Source: Micromonospora tarapacensis
Lineage (GTDB): Bacteria; Actinomycetota; Actinomycetes; Mycobacteriales; Micromonosporaceae
Reading direction: 5' to 3'
Length of the DNA: 64,000 nucleotides
NCBI RefSeq assembly: GCF_019697375.1
Contig: NZ_JAHCDI010000004.1
Span: 3,583,324-3,647,323 of the forward strand
Shown here piece after piece: positions 17,605-27,006 of this stretch. The notes beneath the pieces are model-generated. The model was not told where the DNA came from. It saw nothing but the letters and a program-made list of their open reading frames with translations, and did no database searches. Position numbers and translations under genes: made by a program. Numbering within the stretch: the first letter of the stretch is position 1; each line of letters opens with the position of its first letter.

Positions 17605-18444
17605 ATGGGCGGTGCGTGGGAACGGACGAGGCGGATCACCCGGGCCGCGTTCCGCCCGGTGCGTGGCCGCGACCTGCCGCTGCACGCCGCCGCGATCACG
17701 TTCTACGGGGCGATCGCCGTGGTGCCGGTGGCCCTGCTGGCGATCTGGCTGACCACGCTGCTGGCGGGGGCGGAACGGGTCCGCCGGCTCACCGCGTACG
17801 CCGTGGAGACCCTGCCGGACGCGATCGGTGTGCCGCACGCGGTGGCCGCGCTGGTCGAGGCCGGGGTGGGTCTGACCCCGTGGCCGGCGCTGGCCGCGCT
17901 GCTGCCCGCGTCGCTGTACGGCGAGGGGCTGCGCCGGGCTTTCGTTTCGGTCGCCGCCCCCCGCTCCGACGAGCACCTGATCGGCTGGCGGGGCCGGCTG
18001 TTGCTGCTGCCGCTGCTGGCGCCGGCCCCGGCGCTGCTGCTGGCGATCCTGCTCGCCCTGCCGACCACCACCGAGCTGGTCCGGCGGGGTGGCTGGGCCG
18101 GTGCGCTCGGGGTGGTGCTCTCCTTCCTGGCGGTCTGGCTGGTGCTCAGCCCGGTGCTGATGTGGGTGTTCCGGGTGGTCGGCCCGGCGTCACCGGACTG
18201 GCTCTCCACGCTGGCGATGGGCTCGTTCACCGCGGCGAACCTTTCCGGCTTCCTGCACGGTTTCGTGCTTTTCGCGTCGCTCCCGCTCGACCTGGGCGTG
18301 CCCTTCGGTGGTCTGGACGAGGTCGGCGCCGCGGTGGCGATCCTGCTCTGGCTCTACGTGTTCCACGTGATCGTGCTCGCCGGCTACTCCGCCACCCTGG
18401 CCCTGGCCGGCTGGCGGCTGCGAGGTCAGCGGGACCGCCGCTAA
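17605..18444 (+). CDS. YihY/BrkB family inner-membrane protein
   Basis: A 279-residue membrane protein. The N-terminal LPLHAAAITFYGAIAVVPVA is the family hallmark (A-x-x-x-F-Y-x-x-x-x-x-x-P), followed by about six hydrophobic segments (residues about 28-55, 90-108, 130-152, 165-190, 200-225 and 240-265). The family was once called RNase BN; that activity belongs elsewhere, and its true role is unknown. The ATG at 17605 has a GGAG site 4 bases upstream. Confidence 0.8.
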   Translation: MGGAWERTRRITRAAFRPVRGRDLPLHAAAITFYGAIAVVPVALLAIWLTTLLAGAERVRRLTAYAVETLPDAIGVPHAVAALVEAGVGLTPWPALAALLPASLYGEGLRRAFVSVAAPRSDEHLIGWRGRLLLLPLLAPAPALLLAILLALPTTTELVRRGGWAGALGVVLSFLAVWLVLSPVLMWVFRVVGPASPDWLSTLAMGSFTAANLSGFLHGFVLFASLPLDLGVPFGGLDEVGAAVAILLWLYVFHVIVLAGYSATLALAGWRLRGQRDRR

Positions 18445-18494
18445 CCTCATGGTCGACGAGGTCACCGCGGGGTGGGAGGGGTTAGGGTGCGGGG

Positions 18495-20093
18495 ATGATG
18501 GGCGGTGAGGTGCCATCCCGGGCGGACGTGGTGGTTGTCGGGTCCGGGCACAACGGGTTGGTCTCCGCGATCCTGCTGTCCCGGGCCGGGCTGGACGTGC
18601 TGGTGCTGGAGGCCGCCGACGTGATCGGCGGGGCCACCCGCACCGAGAACCCGTTCCCCCGGGTGCCCGAGCTGCGCCACTCCACCGGGTCGTACCTGCT
18701 CGGGCTGATGCCGCCGGAGCTGCTGGCCGCGCTCGACGTCCGCATCCCGGTGCTGCGCCGCGACCCGCACTACTTCCTGCCCACCCCGGGCGGAGCCGGC
18801 TCGCCGTACCTGCTGTTCGGCACCGACACCGCGGCCACCCGCCGGCAGCTCACCGAGTTCTTCTCCGCCGCCGACGTGGCCGCCGACGACGCGTTGCAGG
18901 CCGAGCTGGCCGCGCTGCGCGAGGATCTCGCCCCGGCGTGGCTGGCCGAGCCGCTGACCGTGGAGGAGACCGCGCAGCGCTACGTCCGGCCCGAGCTGCG
19001 GGACGTCTTCGTGGACCTCGTCCGCGGCTCGGTCGCCGACTACCTGGCCCGCTTCGACTTCCGCTCCGAACTGCTGGTCAGCATGTACGCGGTCACCGAC
19101 GGCCTGTCCGGGCTCAACGCCGGCCCGGACGACCCCGGCACCGGGCACAACTTCCTGGTGCACAACATGTGCCGGCTGCCCGGCTCGGGTGGCACCTGGA
19201 TGATCGCCGAGGGCGGCATGGGCACCGTGTCGCGCACCTTCGCCGACGCGGCCCGCGCCTCCGGCGCGCGGATCGTCACCGGCACGCCGGTCACCGCGAT
19301 CACCCTGGACGGCGGCGCCGCGCGCGGCGTGGTGCTCGCCGACGGCCGGGAGATCGGCGCCGAGGTGGTGCTCGGCGCCTGCGACCCGTACCGGCTGATG
19401 GAGCTGCTGCCCGACGACGCGCTCCCCACGGTCCTCACCGAACGGATGGCGGCGGTCCGGCGCACCGGCACCACGCTCAAGCTCAACCTCGCGCTGCGCG
19501 GCCTGCCCCGCTTCTCCTGCCTGCCCGAGGACGCGCCGAGCCCGTTCGGCTCGACCATCCACCTGCTGCCCGGCTCGGCGTCACTGACCGGCGGCACCGG
19601 TGAGCCGCCGATGGCGGCGCTGCGCGCCATGTGGGCCGACGTGCAGGCCGGGCGACTGCCCGAGGAGCCGACCATCGAGTGGTACCTGCACACCACCGTC
19701 GACCCGTCGCTGGCCGACCCGGCCGGTCACCACTCGTCGGCGCTGTTCGTCCAGTCGGTGCCGTACGACCTGGCCGGCACCACCTGGGCGGCGGCGCTGC
19801 CCGGCTACGTGGAGCGGCTGGTGGCGATCTGCGAACGCTACGCCCCCGGCACCGGCGACCTGATCGCCGACGCGGTGCCGCTGCCGCCGCCCGGCATCGA
19901 GGCACACTTCGGCATCACCGGCGGGCACATCCACCACGTCGACAACACCGTCTCGTTCGCCGACCGGATGCCGTACGCGACAGGCGTCGACGGCCTCTAC
20001 GCGGGCAGCGCCGGTTGCCATCCGGCCGGCAGCGTGATCGGCGCCGCCGGCCACAACGCCGCCCAACGCATCCTCGCCGACCTCGGTCGTTGA
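18495..20093 (+). CDS. FAD-dependent oxidoreductase of the phytoene-desaturase-like family
   Basis: A 532-residue flavoprotein. VVVVGSGHNGLVSAILLSRA (residues 12-31) is the dinucleotide-binding fold for FAD, and VLVLEAADVIGGATRTE contains the ribose-binding Glu and the GG motif. The C-terminal block GLYAGSAGCHPAGSVIGAAG closes the FAD site. It belongs with the NAD(P)/FAD-dependent oxidoreductases (CrtI/PYROXD2-like) that desaturate or rearrange isoprenoids or other lipids; no carotenoid gene is nearby, so the substrate is open. The start is the ATG at 18495 or 18498. It ends 4 bases from the convergent Rieske gene. Confidence 0.85.
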   Translation: MMGGEVPSRADVVVVGSGHNGLVSAILLSRAGLDVLVLEAADVIGGATRTENPFPRVPELRHSTGSYLLGLMPPELLAALDVRIPVLRRDPHYFLPTPGGAGSPYLLFGTDTAATRRQLTEFFSAADVAADDALQAELAALREDLAPAWLAEPLTVEETAQRYVRPELRDVFVDLVRGSVADYLARFDFRSELLVSMYAVTDGLSGLNAGPDDPGTGHNFLVHNMCRLPGSGGTWMIAEGGMGTVSRTFADAARASGARIVTGTPVTAITLDGGAARGVVLADGREIGAEVVLGACDPYRLMELLPDDALPTVLTERMAAVRRTGTTLKLNLALRGLPRFSCLPEDAPSPFGSTIHLLPGSASLTGGTGEPPMAALRAMWADVQAGRLPEEPTIEWYLHTTVDPSLADPAGHHSSALFVQSVPYDLAGTTWAAALPGYVERLVAICERYAPGTGDLIADAVPLPPPGIEAHFGITGGHIHHVDNTVSFADRMPYATGVDGLYAGSAGCHPAGSVIGAAGHNAAQRILADLGR

Positions 20094-20097
20094 GGGC

Positions 20098-21681
20098 TCA
20101 GTTCGCCGGCTGGGCGGTCTCCGGGGTCGTGGTCTCCTCGCCGACGCGGTGCGCGCGGACCTTGTGGCCGACGCTGGTCAGGCAGCGCCCGCTGGGCAGG
20201 TCGAACCGCCAGCCGTGCAGCTGGCAGGTGAGCTGGTCGCCGTCGATGATGCCGAACCGGCTCAGGTCGGCCTTCAGGTGCGGGCAGCGCCGCTGCACCA
20301 CCCAGTCACCGAGGGTGATGTCCTCGGCGTCGACGGCCCGCTCGTGCTCGTCGTACCAGCCCTCGGCGTACTGGAGGCGCTCGGTGGACAGGCACTTGAA
20401 GAAGGCGTACACGAACTCGTTGTACTGGCCGATCCGGGCGGCCGAGAACCGGCAGGACAGGAAGAGCGAGTTGACCCAGTCCACCTCGCCGATGTGCAGC
20501 AGGTGCTCGACCAGCGCCCGCTCGGTGCGGAACCGGTAACGGACCTTCTCGTCGGCGTACGGCCGCACCTGCTTGCCGGGGAAGTCGACCACGATGGACT
20601 CGACGCTTTCGGCGTCGTAGCCGACCAGGTCGAAGCGGACCGGGCCGCCGACCCCCTCGGCCAGGTAGATCGACTCGTCGAGCAGCGGCTCGATCCGCCG
20701 CTTCAGCTCCTTGAGCACGTCGACCTCGGGATGTCGCCAGGACGCCTTCTCCGCCTCGATGATCGGCCGCTTGCGCTCGCGCATCTCCTCCAGGTGGGCG
20801 ACCTTGTTGGCGAAGAACTCCTCCACCGGCACCGGGTGCGTGGTGCTCGCGCCGTCCACGGTGATCTCGCTGACGCTGCCGGGCAGCAGCACGATGCCGT
20901 TGGTGCCACCGACCTTGGCGTACTCGGACAGGAAGACCGACTGGTCGGGGAAGATGTTCCCCTCGTCGCCGAAGATGTCGTTGAACTGCCACAGCTCGTC
21001 GTCGAGGAAGCACGGCGGGCCGGCGATCGGGAAGACGTGGTCGGCCTTCAGGTCGTCGATGTAGCGCCAGGTCCGGTCGAACTGCCGGTCCCGCTTCTGC
21101 TTGCCGAACGCCGTCTTCGCCGCGTTCGGCAGCTCGTAGACCATCGGGTACCAGATCGCCCCGGAGAACTGCAGCAGGTGCGCGTGCACGTGGCCCAGCT
21201 CGGCGAAGAGGCTCAGGTCCGTCGGGCGGGCGTCGTTCTGGTTGAGCAGCCGGACGCCGTCGTGCTCCACCCAGAGCGAGGAGTCACCGATCGGGCCGTC
21301 GGTCGGGCTGGTCAGCGCCTGGATCATGATCTTGAGGCCACCGTCCAGCTCGACGACCTCCTCGTTGCGGGTCTTCAGGAACTTCGTGAAGCCCAGCTCG
21401 CGGAACTCGTCCTCCATCTCCGAGGTGGGGAACTCCGGCAGCAGCACGGTCGCGGCCTTCGACACGTACCGCTTCAGGTGGGCCGCGTCGAAGTGGTCCC
21501 GGTGCAGGTGGGAGACGTACAGGTAGTCGACGTTGCCGAGGGTCTCCCAGTCGAGCCGGGAATTGTCCGGGAACGGAAACCAGGAGGCGAAGTAGGCCGG
21601 GTTGACCCACGGGTCGCACAGGATGCTGCCCGCGGCCGTGTCGATCCGCATGCTCGCGTGCCCGGTACCGGTCACTCGCAC
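20098..21681 (-). CDS. metallo-beta-lactamase-fold protein with C-terminal Rieske domain (CMP-Neu5Ac hydroxylase-like)
   Basis: A 527-residue two-domain protein. Residues 1-300 form a UlaG/CMAH-like metallo-beta-lactamase fold with YVSHLHRDHFD (H58, H60, D62, H63), LCDPWVNPAYFASW, LLNQNDARPTD and FPIAGPP. These blocks parallel those of animal CMP-N-acetylneuraminate hydroxylase. A middle region (about 300-455) of unknown function follows. The C-terminal Rieske [2Fe-2S] site has CPH (C466, H468) and CQLHG (C486, H489). In CMAH the Rieske domain is N-terminal, so the order is reversed here. The GTG at 21681 has a GGGGGAA site. The likely role is an iron-dependent oxygenase or a related redox enzyme; the substrate is unknown. 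Confidence 0.8.
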   Translation of the reverse strand: MRVTGTGHASMRIDTAAGSILCDPWVNPAYFASWFPFPDNSRLDWETLGNVDYLYVSHLHRDHFDAAHLKRYVSKAATVLLPEFPTSEMEDEFRELGFTKFLKTRNEEVVELDGGLKIMIQALTSPTDGPIGDSSLWVEHDGVRLLNQNDARPTDLSLFAELGHVHAHLLQFSGAIWYPMVYELPNAAKTAFGKQKRDRQFDRTWRYIDDLKADHVFPIAGPPCFLDDELWQFNDIFGDEGNIFPDQSVFLSEYAKVGGTNGIVLLPGSVSEITVDGASTTHPVPVEEFFANKVAHLEEMRERKRPIIEAEKASWRHPEVDVLKELKRRIEPLLDESIYLAEGVGGPVRFDLVGYDAESVESIVVDFPGKQVRPYADEKVRYRFRTERALVEHLLHIGEVDWVNSLFLSCRFSAARIGQYNEFVYAFFKCLSTERLQYAEGWYDEHERAVDAEDITLGDWVVQRRCPHLKADLSRFGIIDGDQLTCQLHGWRFDLPSGRCLTSVGHKVRAHRVGEETTTPETAQPAN

Positions 21682-21868
21682 CGCAGTTCCCCCTAAAAAG
21701 ACAATCGAGGTGTACGCCAAAACGCTACCGGAGGCAGTCTGGTCTCCGCCCCGCGACGCCGGTAGTGCCCTTCCACCCACCTGAGCGGGGTCCACCGGCC
21801 CTGGACCGGAACCCCGGCACGGGACGTGCCAGACTAGCCGGAGATCCGTTCGCGAGGAAGGACCGACA

Positions 21869-22090
21869 GTGGCAGGAAGCGAGCCGGTAACGGCGCCAGA
21901 CCAGCACAAGCCCGGGCACCGTAAGGCCGGACGGATCGGTGCGGTGCTCACCGCCCTCGTGCTGCTGGCAATGCTCTGCGGCAACCACGAGGGCAGGATC
22001 GAGGACATCTGGTTGATCGGCCTGGCCGCACTCCTGCTGCTCATCGTGATCGGCGACGTGGTGCTGCGGCGCAACGGCCTGCGCTCCTGA
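21869..22090 (+). CDS. DUF2631-like small membrane protein
   Basis: A 73-residue protein with two transmembrane helices (about residues 22-38 and 46-64) separated by GNHEGRIEDIW. The pattern and the ending DVVLRRNGLRS fit the actinobacterial DUF2631 family. A homologue lies between the ispG-dxr and rlmN-cdsA blocks in Mycobacterium tuberculosis (Rv2876, from memory), the same place as here. The function is unknown. GTG start with GAGGAAGGA upstream. Confidence 0.75.
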   Translation: MAGSEPVTAPDQHKPGHRKAGRIGAVLTALVLLAMLCGNHEGRIEDIWLIGLAALLLLIVIGDVVLRRNGLRS

Positions 22091-22142
22091 CCCGCACCCC
22101 GGCCACTGCCGGCGAGCGACCGACCGCGAGCCCGTGACCTGT

Positions 22143-22182
22143 GACGAGGCCCGCCCCATGGAGCACCGGGGCGGGCCTCGTC
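22143..22182. terminator. bidirectional terminator, 15-bp perfect stem
   Basis: The arms 22143-22157 and 22168-22182 (GACGAGGCCCGCCCC and its complement) pair perfectly over a 10-base loop. It lies between the convergent DUF2631 and DivIVA-domain genes and can stop transcription from both sides. Confidence 0.85.
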
Positions 22183-22188
22183 GGGTGC

Positions 22189-23436
22189 TCAGCGGCCGAA
22201 GAGGATGTCCTGGGCGTTCTTCAGCGCGGCGTCGACCTCGGCCTCGAAGTAGCCGCCCTGCACCAACCCGAAGCGCAGCGTGTCCAGGTCCTTCGGGTTG
22301 ACCGGCATCGGGTTGCGCCCGGCCATCCCGCCGAGGAGGGTCTCGAAGAACCGGTCCACCTGGTCGGGGTCGTACCCGCTGCCGAAGCGGCGGACCTGGA
22401 AGCTGCGCCGGATCTGGTCGACCCGGTAGAGGTCGCTGCCGGGCGGGCCGGCCATCGGCGGCCCACCCATCGGCGGCCCGCCCATGGCCGGCGGGCCCGC
22501 CATCGGCGGGGGCCCGCCCATCGGCGGACCGCCGAGCGCCTGCTGCGGCATGCCGGGCGGCGGCCCTGCCGGGCCGCGCCGCGGGTCACGGTCCGGGAGC
22601 CGGATCTCGGCGGTCATGTCGCTACGGCCGTGCCGGCCCGCCTCGAACCCGTCGAAGCGCTGCTCGTCCGGCGGACCGTAACCGGCAGGGCCGTCGGGCG
22701 GACCGTAACCGCCCGGGCCGTCCGGCCGACCGTAGCCGGCAGGGCCGTCCGGCCGACCGTAGCCGCCGGGGCCGTCCGGCGGACCATAACCGCCGGGGCC
22801 GTCCGGCGGACCATAGCCGGCAGGGCCGTCCGGCGGACCGTAACCGCCGGGGCCGTCCGGCGGACCGTAACCGCCCGGGCCGGCGGGCAGGCCGCGCGGC
22901 GGAGGCCCGCCGTGGCCCATCGGGCCACCCGGCGGCCCCATCGGCGCACCCGGACCCATCGGACCGGCGGCACCGCGCGCGTCGTAGCCGCCGCGGGGAG
23001 CGTCGTAGCCACCGGCGAAGGCGCCGGTCGGCTCGTCGTAACGACCGTAGGGCGGGCCGGCCTGCGCCGGCATCGACCGGGGTGGCATCGGCGGCTGCGG
23101 AACCGGGGACATGCTGCGGTCGTCGCGCATGCCCGGGCCCATCCGGTCCGGCGGACCCATCCGGGCATCGCCGCCGCGACCGGCCATCGCCCCGCGCTCC
23201 TCCAGCTCGGCCAACTGCCGTTCGACCCGGTCGAGATGCAGGTCCACCTGCCACTCGTCGTAGCCGTTGAAGCGAACGCGGAAGACGACGTCGTGGACCT
23301 CCTGCGAGGCCACCGGGGCTCCGACCGGCTGGCCAGCGAGTGTCGCCTCGACCCGGTCCAGGAAGGCGTCCACCTCGTCAACCTTGTATCCCCGGCGGAG
23401 CGCCTTACGCCGGAAACGCTGACCCTGACTCGCCAC
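22189..23436 (-). CDS. DivIVA-domain protein with proline/glycine repeat region
   Basis: A 415-residue protein with three DivIVA-like segments: RRGYKVDEVDAFLDRVEATL near the N-terminus, VRFNGYDEWQVDLHLDRVE at about 50-70, and FGSGYDPDQVDRFFETLLGG in the C-terminal part. Between them lie a Met/Pro/Gly-rich linker, eight copies of the nonapeptide GGYGPPDGP (residues 188-259) and a block of GGPPM repeats (about 286-320). DivIVA domains recruit proteins to poles and septa, so this may be a polar or divisome scaffold with a flexible spacer. The GTG at 23436 has GGAG 5 bases upstream. It is next to rlmN. Confidence 0.8.
   Translation of the reverse strand: MASQGQRFRRKALRRGYKVDEVDAFLDRVEATLAGQPVGAPVASQEVHDVVFRVRFNGYDEWQVDLHLDRVERQLAELEERGAMAGRGGDARMGPPDRMGPGMRDDRSMSPVPQPPMPPRSMPAQAGPPYGRYDEPTGAFAGGYDAPRGGYDARGAAGPMGPGAPMGPPGGPMGHGGPPPRGLPAGPGGYGPPDGPGGYGPPDGPAGYGPPDGPGGYGPPDGPGGYGRPDGPAGYGRPDGPGGYGPPDGPAGYGPPDEQRFDGFEAGRHGRSDMTAEIRLPDRDPRRGPAGPPPGMPQQALGGPPMGGPPPMAGPPAMGGPPMGGPPMAGPPGSDLYRVDQIRRSFQVRRFGSGYDPDQVDRFFETLLGGMAGRNPMPVNPKDLDTLRFGLVQGGYFEAEVDAALKNAQDILFGR
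22660..22875. repeat. 27-bp coding minisatellite, eight copies
   Basis: Eight in-frame 27-base units encode GGYGPPDGP or variants (AGYGPPDGP, GGYGRPDGP; the last copy is AGYGPPDEQ). The unit length is a multiple of three, so copy-number change would keep the frame and only alter spacer length. Confidence 0.95.
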
Positions 23437-23467
23437 TATGTCTCCTGGTCTCGTTCGCCACGCCCGG

Positions 23468-24619
23468 TCACGCCGACATCTCCCCGGCCGGGTCGGTGCC
23501 CCTGTCCTCAGCCGCGGCCAGTTGCCCACACGCTCCGTCGATCTCGCGACCTCGGGTGTCACGCACCGTGGTGGACACCCCGGCGTCGCGCAACCGCCGG
23601 ACGAACTCCCGCTCGACCGGCTTCGGGCTGGCGTCCCAACGGCTGCCCGGAGTCGGGTTGAGCGGGATCAAGTTCACGTGGGCCAGCTTGCCGGCCAGCA
23701 GCCGCCCGAGCAGGTCAGCTCGCCACGGCTGGTCGTTCACGTCCTTGATCATCGCGTATTCGATCGACACACGGCGCCCCGTGCGGGCCACGTAGGCCCA
23801 CGCTGCGTCCAGCACCTCGCACACCTTCCAGCGCTGGTTGACCGGCACGAGTTCGTCGCGCAGCTCATCATCGGGGGCATGTAGCGACAACGCAAGAGTC
23901 ACCGAGAGGTCTTCGCTGGCCAGTCGGTGGATGGCCGGCACCAGCCCGACCGTGGAAACGGTGATGTGTCGCTGTGACAGGCCCAGACCCTCAGGTGCCG
24001 GCGCGACCAGCCGGCGGATCGCGGCGACCACCCGGTTGTAGTTCGCCAAAGGCTCGCCCATGCCCATGAACACCACGTGCGAGAGCCTCGGCGGCGACCC
24101 CGCGACCGCGCCGGAGGCGGCCACACCGGCCAGGTACACCGCCTGGTCGACGATCTCGGCGGTGGAGAGGTTACGGGTCAGACCGGCCTGGCCGGTGGCG
24201 CAGAACGGGCAGGCCATGCCGCACCCGGCCTGGCTGGAGATGCAGACGGTGACCCGGTCCGGGTAGCCCATCAACACGCTCTCCACCAGCGCCCCGTCGT
24301 GCAGCCGCCACAGCGCCTTGCGAGTCGCCCCGTCGTCGCAGGCCAGTTCCCTCACGGGAGTGAGCAGCCGGGGCAGCAGCTGGTCGGACAGGCGCTCGCG
24401 GGACGCCGCCGGCAGGTCGGTCATCTGCGCCGGGTCGCGTACCAGCCGGCCGAAGTAGTGGGTGGAGATCTGCCGGGCCCGGAAGGCCGACTCCCCAAGC
24501 TTCGTGACCAGGTCTCGGCGGCCGGCAAGGTCAAGGTCGGCGAGGTGCTGCGGGGGCATCGTCGCCCGGCGTGCACCGGGCGCGTCCGGGTCGACCGGAA
24601 TCAGGGGAAGACTCGTCAT
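23468..24619 (-). CDS. rlmN: dual-specificity 23S rRNA/tRNA adenine-C2 methyltransferase
   Basis: RlmN is a radical-SAM enzyme that methylates C2 of A2503 in 23S rRNA and of A37 in some tRNAs. The cluster motif C-x3-C-x2-C is [10 protein letters not shown] (C133, C137, C140). [14 protein letters not shown] and [10 protein letters not shown] are further family blocks. A cysteine near the C-terminus (DGACGQLAA) is the one that carries the methyl group. The length is 383 residues. It is preceded by cdsA on the same strand, 104 bases away, as in Mycobacterium. Confidence 0.96.
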   Translation of the reverse strand: MTSLPLIPVDPDAPGARRATMPPQHLADLDLAGRRDLVTKLGESAFRARQISTHYFGRLVRDPAQMTDLPAASRERLSDQLLPRLLTPVRELACDDGATRKALWRLHDGALVESVLMGYPDRVTVCISSQAGCGMACPFCATGQAGLTRNLSTAEIVDQAVYLAGVAASGAVAGSPPRLSHVVFMGMGEPLANYNRVVAAIRRLVAPAPEGLGLSQRHITVSTVGLVPAIHRLASEDLSVTLALSLHAPDDELRDELVPVNQRWKVCEVLDAAWAYVARTGRRVSIEYAMIKDVNDQPWRADLLGRLLAGKLAHVNLIPLNPTPGSRWDASPKPVEREFVRRLRDAGVSTTVRDTRGREIDGACGQLAAAEDRGTDPAGEMSA

Positions 24620-24723
24620 GGCCCGTCCAGTCTGGCACGTTCGGCCCGGAACGATCCCGCCCGGAGTTGCCGGACCCACTGCGGCCACGTCTTCGACCTC
24701 GGTACGCCGGCGCCGGCCATGCC

Positions 24724-26085
24724 TCAGTTCACCGCCGGAACAAAGACGACGAGCAGCAGGTACGCCGTCGGCACGGCGAACAGGACGGAGTCGAGCCGGT
24801 CCATCAGGCCGCCGTGGCCGGGCAGCAGGTTGCTCATGTCCTTCACGCCGAGATCCCGCTTGATCATGGATTCGGCGAGATCGCCGAGGACGGCCGCGCC
24901 CGCGATGGCCATCCCGAACACGGCACCCCACCAGGGAGCCACGTCGAACAGCAGCCAGAGCAGCAGGGCGCTGCCCAGCGCCGCGGCGCCGACCGAGCCG
25001 GCAAAGCCCTCCCAGGACTTCTTCGGGCTGATCGCCGGTGCCATCGGGCGCTTGCCGAAGTTGGCGCCCGCCGCGTAGCCGCCGGTGTCCGAGAGGACCA
25101 CGGCGACAAGCGTCACCAGCACCCGCAACGGCCCGTCGCCGGGGGACGCCGCAAGCAGGGCGGCGAAGCCGCCGAGGAAGGGCACGTACACCGCGATCAG
25201 CGTCGCCGCGGTCATGTCTCGCCGGAGGTTGGCCGTACCGTCACCGAACCGCCAGACCAGCGTGCCGCCCACGGTGACGAGCAGGCCCAGCAGGAGCGCG
25301 TCCAGACCGGCGAACCAGGCCAGGGTGACGGTGAGCACCCCGCCGGCGATCAACGGCACCAGCGGCACCTCGGCGCCGCCGCGGCGTACCGCCCGGGACA
25401 TCTCCCAGATGCCGATGCCGAAGGCCGCGACGAGCACCAGCAGGAACGCCGGGGTGTACAGGAACAGGGGCAGCAGGACCGCCACGCCCAGGCTCGTCCC
25501 GACCGCGATGGCCGCCGGCAGATTCCGCCCGGCCCGGCTCGCCGTCTGCTGACTCGCGGGCCTACCGGCACCGGCCCGACGGCGACCACGGTGCCGCCGC
25601 CCCGGCAGGTCTGCCGCGTCGGCCTCCGGGGCGACGTCGGCCGGCACCGCGGCAAGTTGGGTGGTCGGGGCATCGTCGTGGCCGCCGCCGGGGCGTACCG
25701 GCGCGATCTGTGCCGTGGGGGCGTCCTCGTGATCCAGGTCGCGGCGCCCGTTGCGCCCGTTCAGGGAGCGGCCGTCGGCCCGGATACCGCGCCCACCCCG
25801 GTCGTCGTACGAGCCACGGCGATCCCCGTCCCCGTCGTACGGGTCGCGCCGGTCGCCGAACCCGGCGGCAGGATCGCCGCGGCCCTCCGGCGGCCGGGCG
25901 TAGGGGCGATCGGCCTGCGGCACGCGCCGGGCTCTCGGCCCGGCGTACAGCTCAGCGCCGGGCTGCGGACCGCGCGCCCGCTGGCCGGGTTCGAGAGCCG
26001 GATCCGGCCAGGGCAGCGAGGTGGGCCGGTCCGGGCGGTCCCAGCCATGAGCCTCGGCGCCTCCGTGGGGGTCGAGGTGGGACAT
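24724..26085 (-). CDS. cdsA: phosphatidate cytidylyltransferase with long disordered N-terminus
   Basis: CdsA makes CDP-diacylglycerol from phosphatidate and CTP at the membrane, the precursor of cardiolipin and phosphatidylinositol lipids. The family signature is [20 protein letters not shown] near the C-terminus. About eight transmembrane segments start near residue 188. Residues 1-180 are unusual: highly charged, with many Arg, Asp, Gly and Pro residues ([20 protein letters not shown]), so probably disordered in the cytoplasm. The start at 26085 (MSHLDPHGG) is the first plausible ATG; shorter forms cannot be excluded. Confidence 0.92.
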   Translation of the reverse strand: MSHLDPHGGAEAHGWDRPDRPTSLPWPDPALEPGQRARGPQPGAELYAGPRARRVPQADRPYARPPEGRGDPAAGFGDRRDPYDGDGDRRGSYDDRGGRGIRADGRSLNGRNGRRDLDHEDAPTAQIAPVRPGGGHDDAPTTQLAAVPADVAPEADAADLPGRRHRGRRRAGAGRPASQQTASRAGRNLPAAIAVGTSLGVAVLLPLFLYTPAFLLVLVAAFGIGIWEMSRAVRRGGAEVPLVPLIAGGVLTVTLAWFAGLDALLLGLLVTVGGTLVWRFGDGTANLRRDMTAATLIAVYVPFLGGFAALLAASPGDGPLRVLVTLVAVVLSDTGGYAAGANFGKRPMAPAISPKKSWEGFAGSVGAAALGSALLLWLLFDVAPWWGAVFGMAIAGAAVLGDLAESMIKRDLGVKDMSNLLPGHGGLMDRLDSVLFAVPTAYLLLVVFVPAVN

Positions 26086-26283
26086 CACGCACCAGACGGG
26101 AGCGGTACGAGATCCACCACATGACGCACAGCCACTACCATCCCCTACCCGCGCGAGGCGCTCCGTCTTATTTGCCGCTCTGTCGGCTGGTCGATCCCCG
26201 CCGTTCATCGCCGGGTCGCCGGGAATCGTGCCGAGCCTACTGCACCCGGCCGCCCGGTAGGACGCACCAGTGCCCGCCGCCAA

Positions 26284-26350
26284 CCGGTTGATCATGAGGT
26301 TGTCACCACGACACGCCGCTGGCGACGGCGACAACTTCATGACCAACCGG
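26284..26350. terminator. imperfect 21-bp inverted repeat between frr and cdsA
   Basis: The arms 26284-26304 and 26330-26350 pair at 19 of 21 positions (CCGGTTGATCATGAGGTTGT against its near-complement) around a 25-base loop. It lies downstream of frr and upstream of cdsA in a 283-base gap that holds no gene. It may end the pyrH-frr transcript or act in the cdsA leader. Confidence 0.55.
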
Positions 26351-26368
26351 CCCGGCCGGGACCGCGGA

Positions 26369-26926
26369 TCAGACTTCCAGGAGCTCGGCTTCCTTGTGCT
26401 TGACCAGCTCGTCGACATGCGCCACGTAACGCTGGGTCAGGTCGTCCAGCTCCTTCTCCGCGCGACGGCCCTCGTCCTCGCCGACCTCACCGTCCTTGAC
26501 GAGCCGGTCCAGCTCTTCCTTGCCCTTGCGGCGGATGTTGCGGATGGCGACCTTCGCCTCCTCACCCTTGTGCCGGGCAATCTTGATCATGTCGCGGCGG
26601 CGCTCCTCGGTCATCTGCGGGAGCACGATGCGCAGTTGGTTGCCCTCGTTGTTCGGATTCACCCCGAGGTCCGAGTCGCGAATCGCCTTTTCCATGGCGT
26701 TGATCTGCGAGTTGTCGTAGGGCTTGATGATGGCCATCCGCGGCTCCGGAATGGCCACCGAAGCCATCTGGGTCAGCGGGGTCGGGCTGCCGTAGTAGTC
26801 GATGATGATCTTGGAGAACATGGCCGGAGTGGCGCGACCGGTGCGGATGGCGCCGAACTCCTCCTTGGCGTGCTCGACCGCACGCTCCATCTTCTCCTCG
26901 GCCTCGAGGAGGGTGTCGTCGATCAC
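26369..26926 (-). CDS. frr: ribosome recycling factor
   Basis: RRF, 185 residues, the normal length, releases ribosomes from mRNA with EF-G after termination. The sequence shows the long three-helix bundle start ([17 protein letters not shown]), the hinge [14 protein letters not shown], and [14 protein letters not shown], followed by [16 protein letters not shown] [16 protein letters not shown]. The GTG at 26926 is preceded by GAGGAGACC. It is 80 bases downstream of pyrH, and the two form one unit. Confidence 0.97.
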   Translation of the reverse strand: MIDDTLLEAEEKMERAVEHAKEEFGAIRTGRATPAMFSKIIIDYYGSPTPLTQMASVAIPEPRMAIIKPYDNSQINAMEKAIRDSDLGVNPNNEGNQLRIVLPQMTEERRRDMIKIARHKGEEAKVAIRNIRRKGKEELDRLVKDGEVGEDEGRRAEKELDDLTQRYVAHVDELVKHKEAELLEV

Positions 26927-27006
26927 CGGTCTCCTCGCCTCCTTCTTGTGTTCGTCGTGGGCTTGTCGGGTCGCCAGGACCGCCGAGATCGCCGTCGGCG
27001 GTCGAC

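Noticed and set aside
22660..22875. Regular 27-bp repeats as a possible CRISPR array
   Set aside because: There are no spacers; repeats are contiguous, in frame and encode a nonapeptide within a DivIVA-domain protein.
24571..26124. Plus-strand open frame opposite cdsA and rlmN start
   Set aside because: Antisense shadow of the Arg/Asp-rich cdsA N-terminus; no motif and no ribosome binding site.
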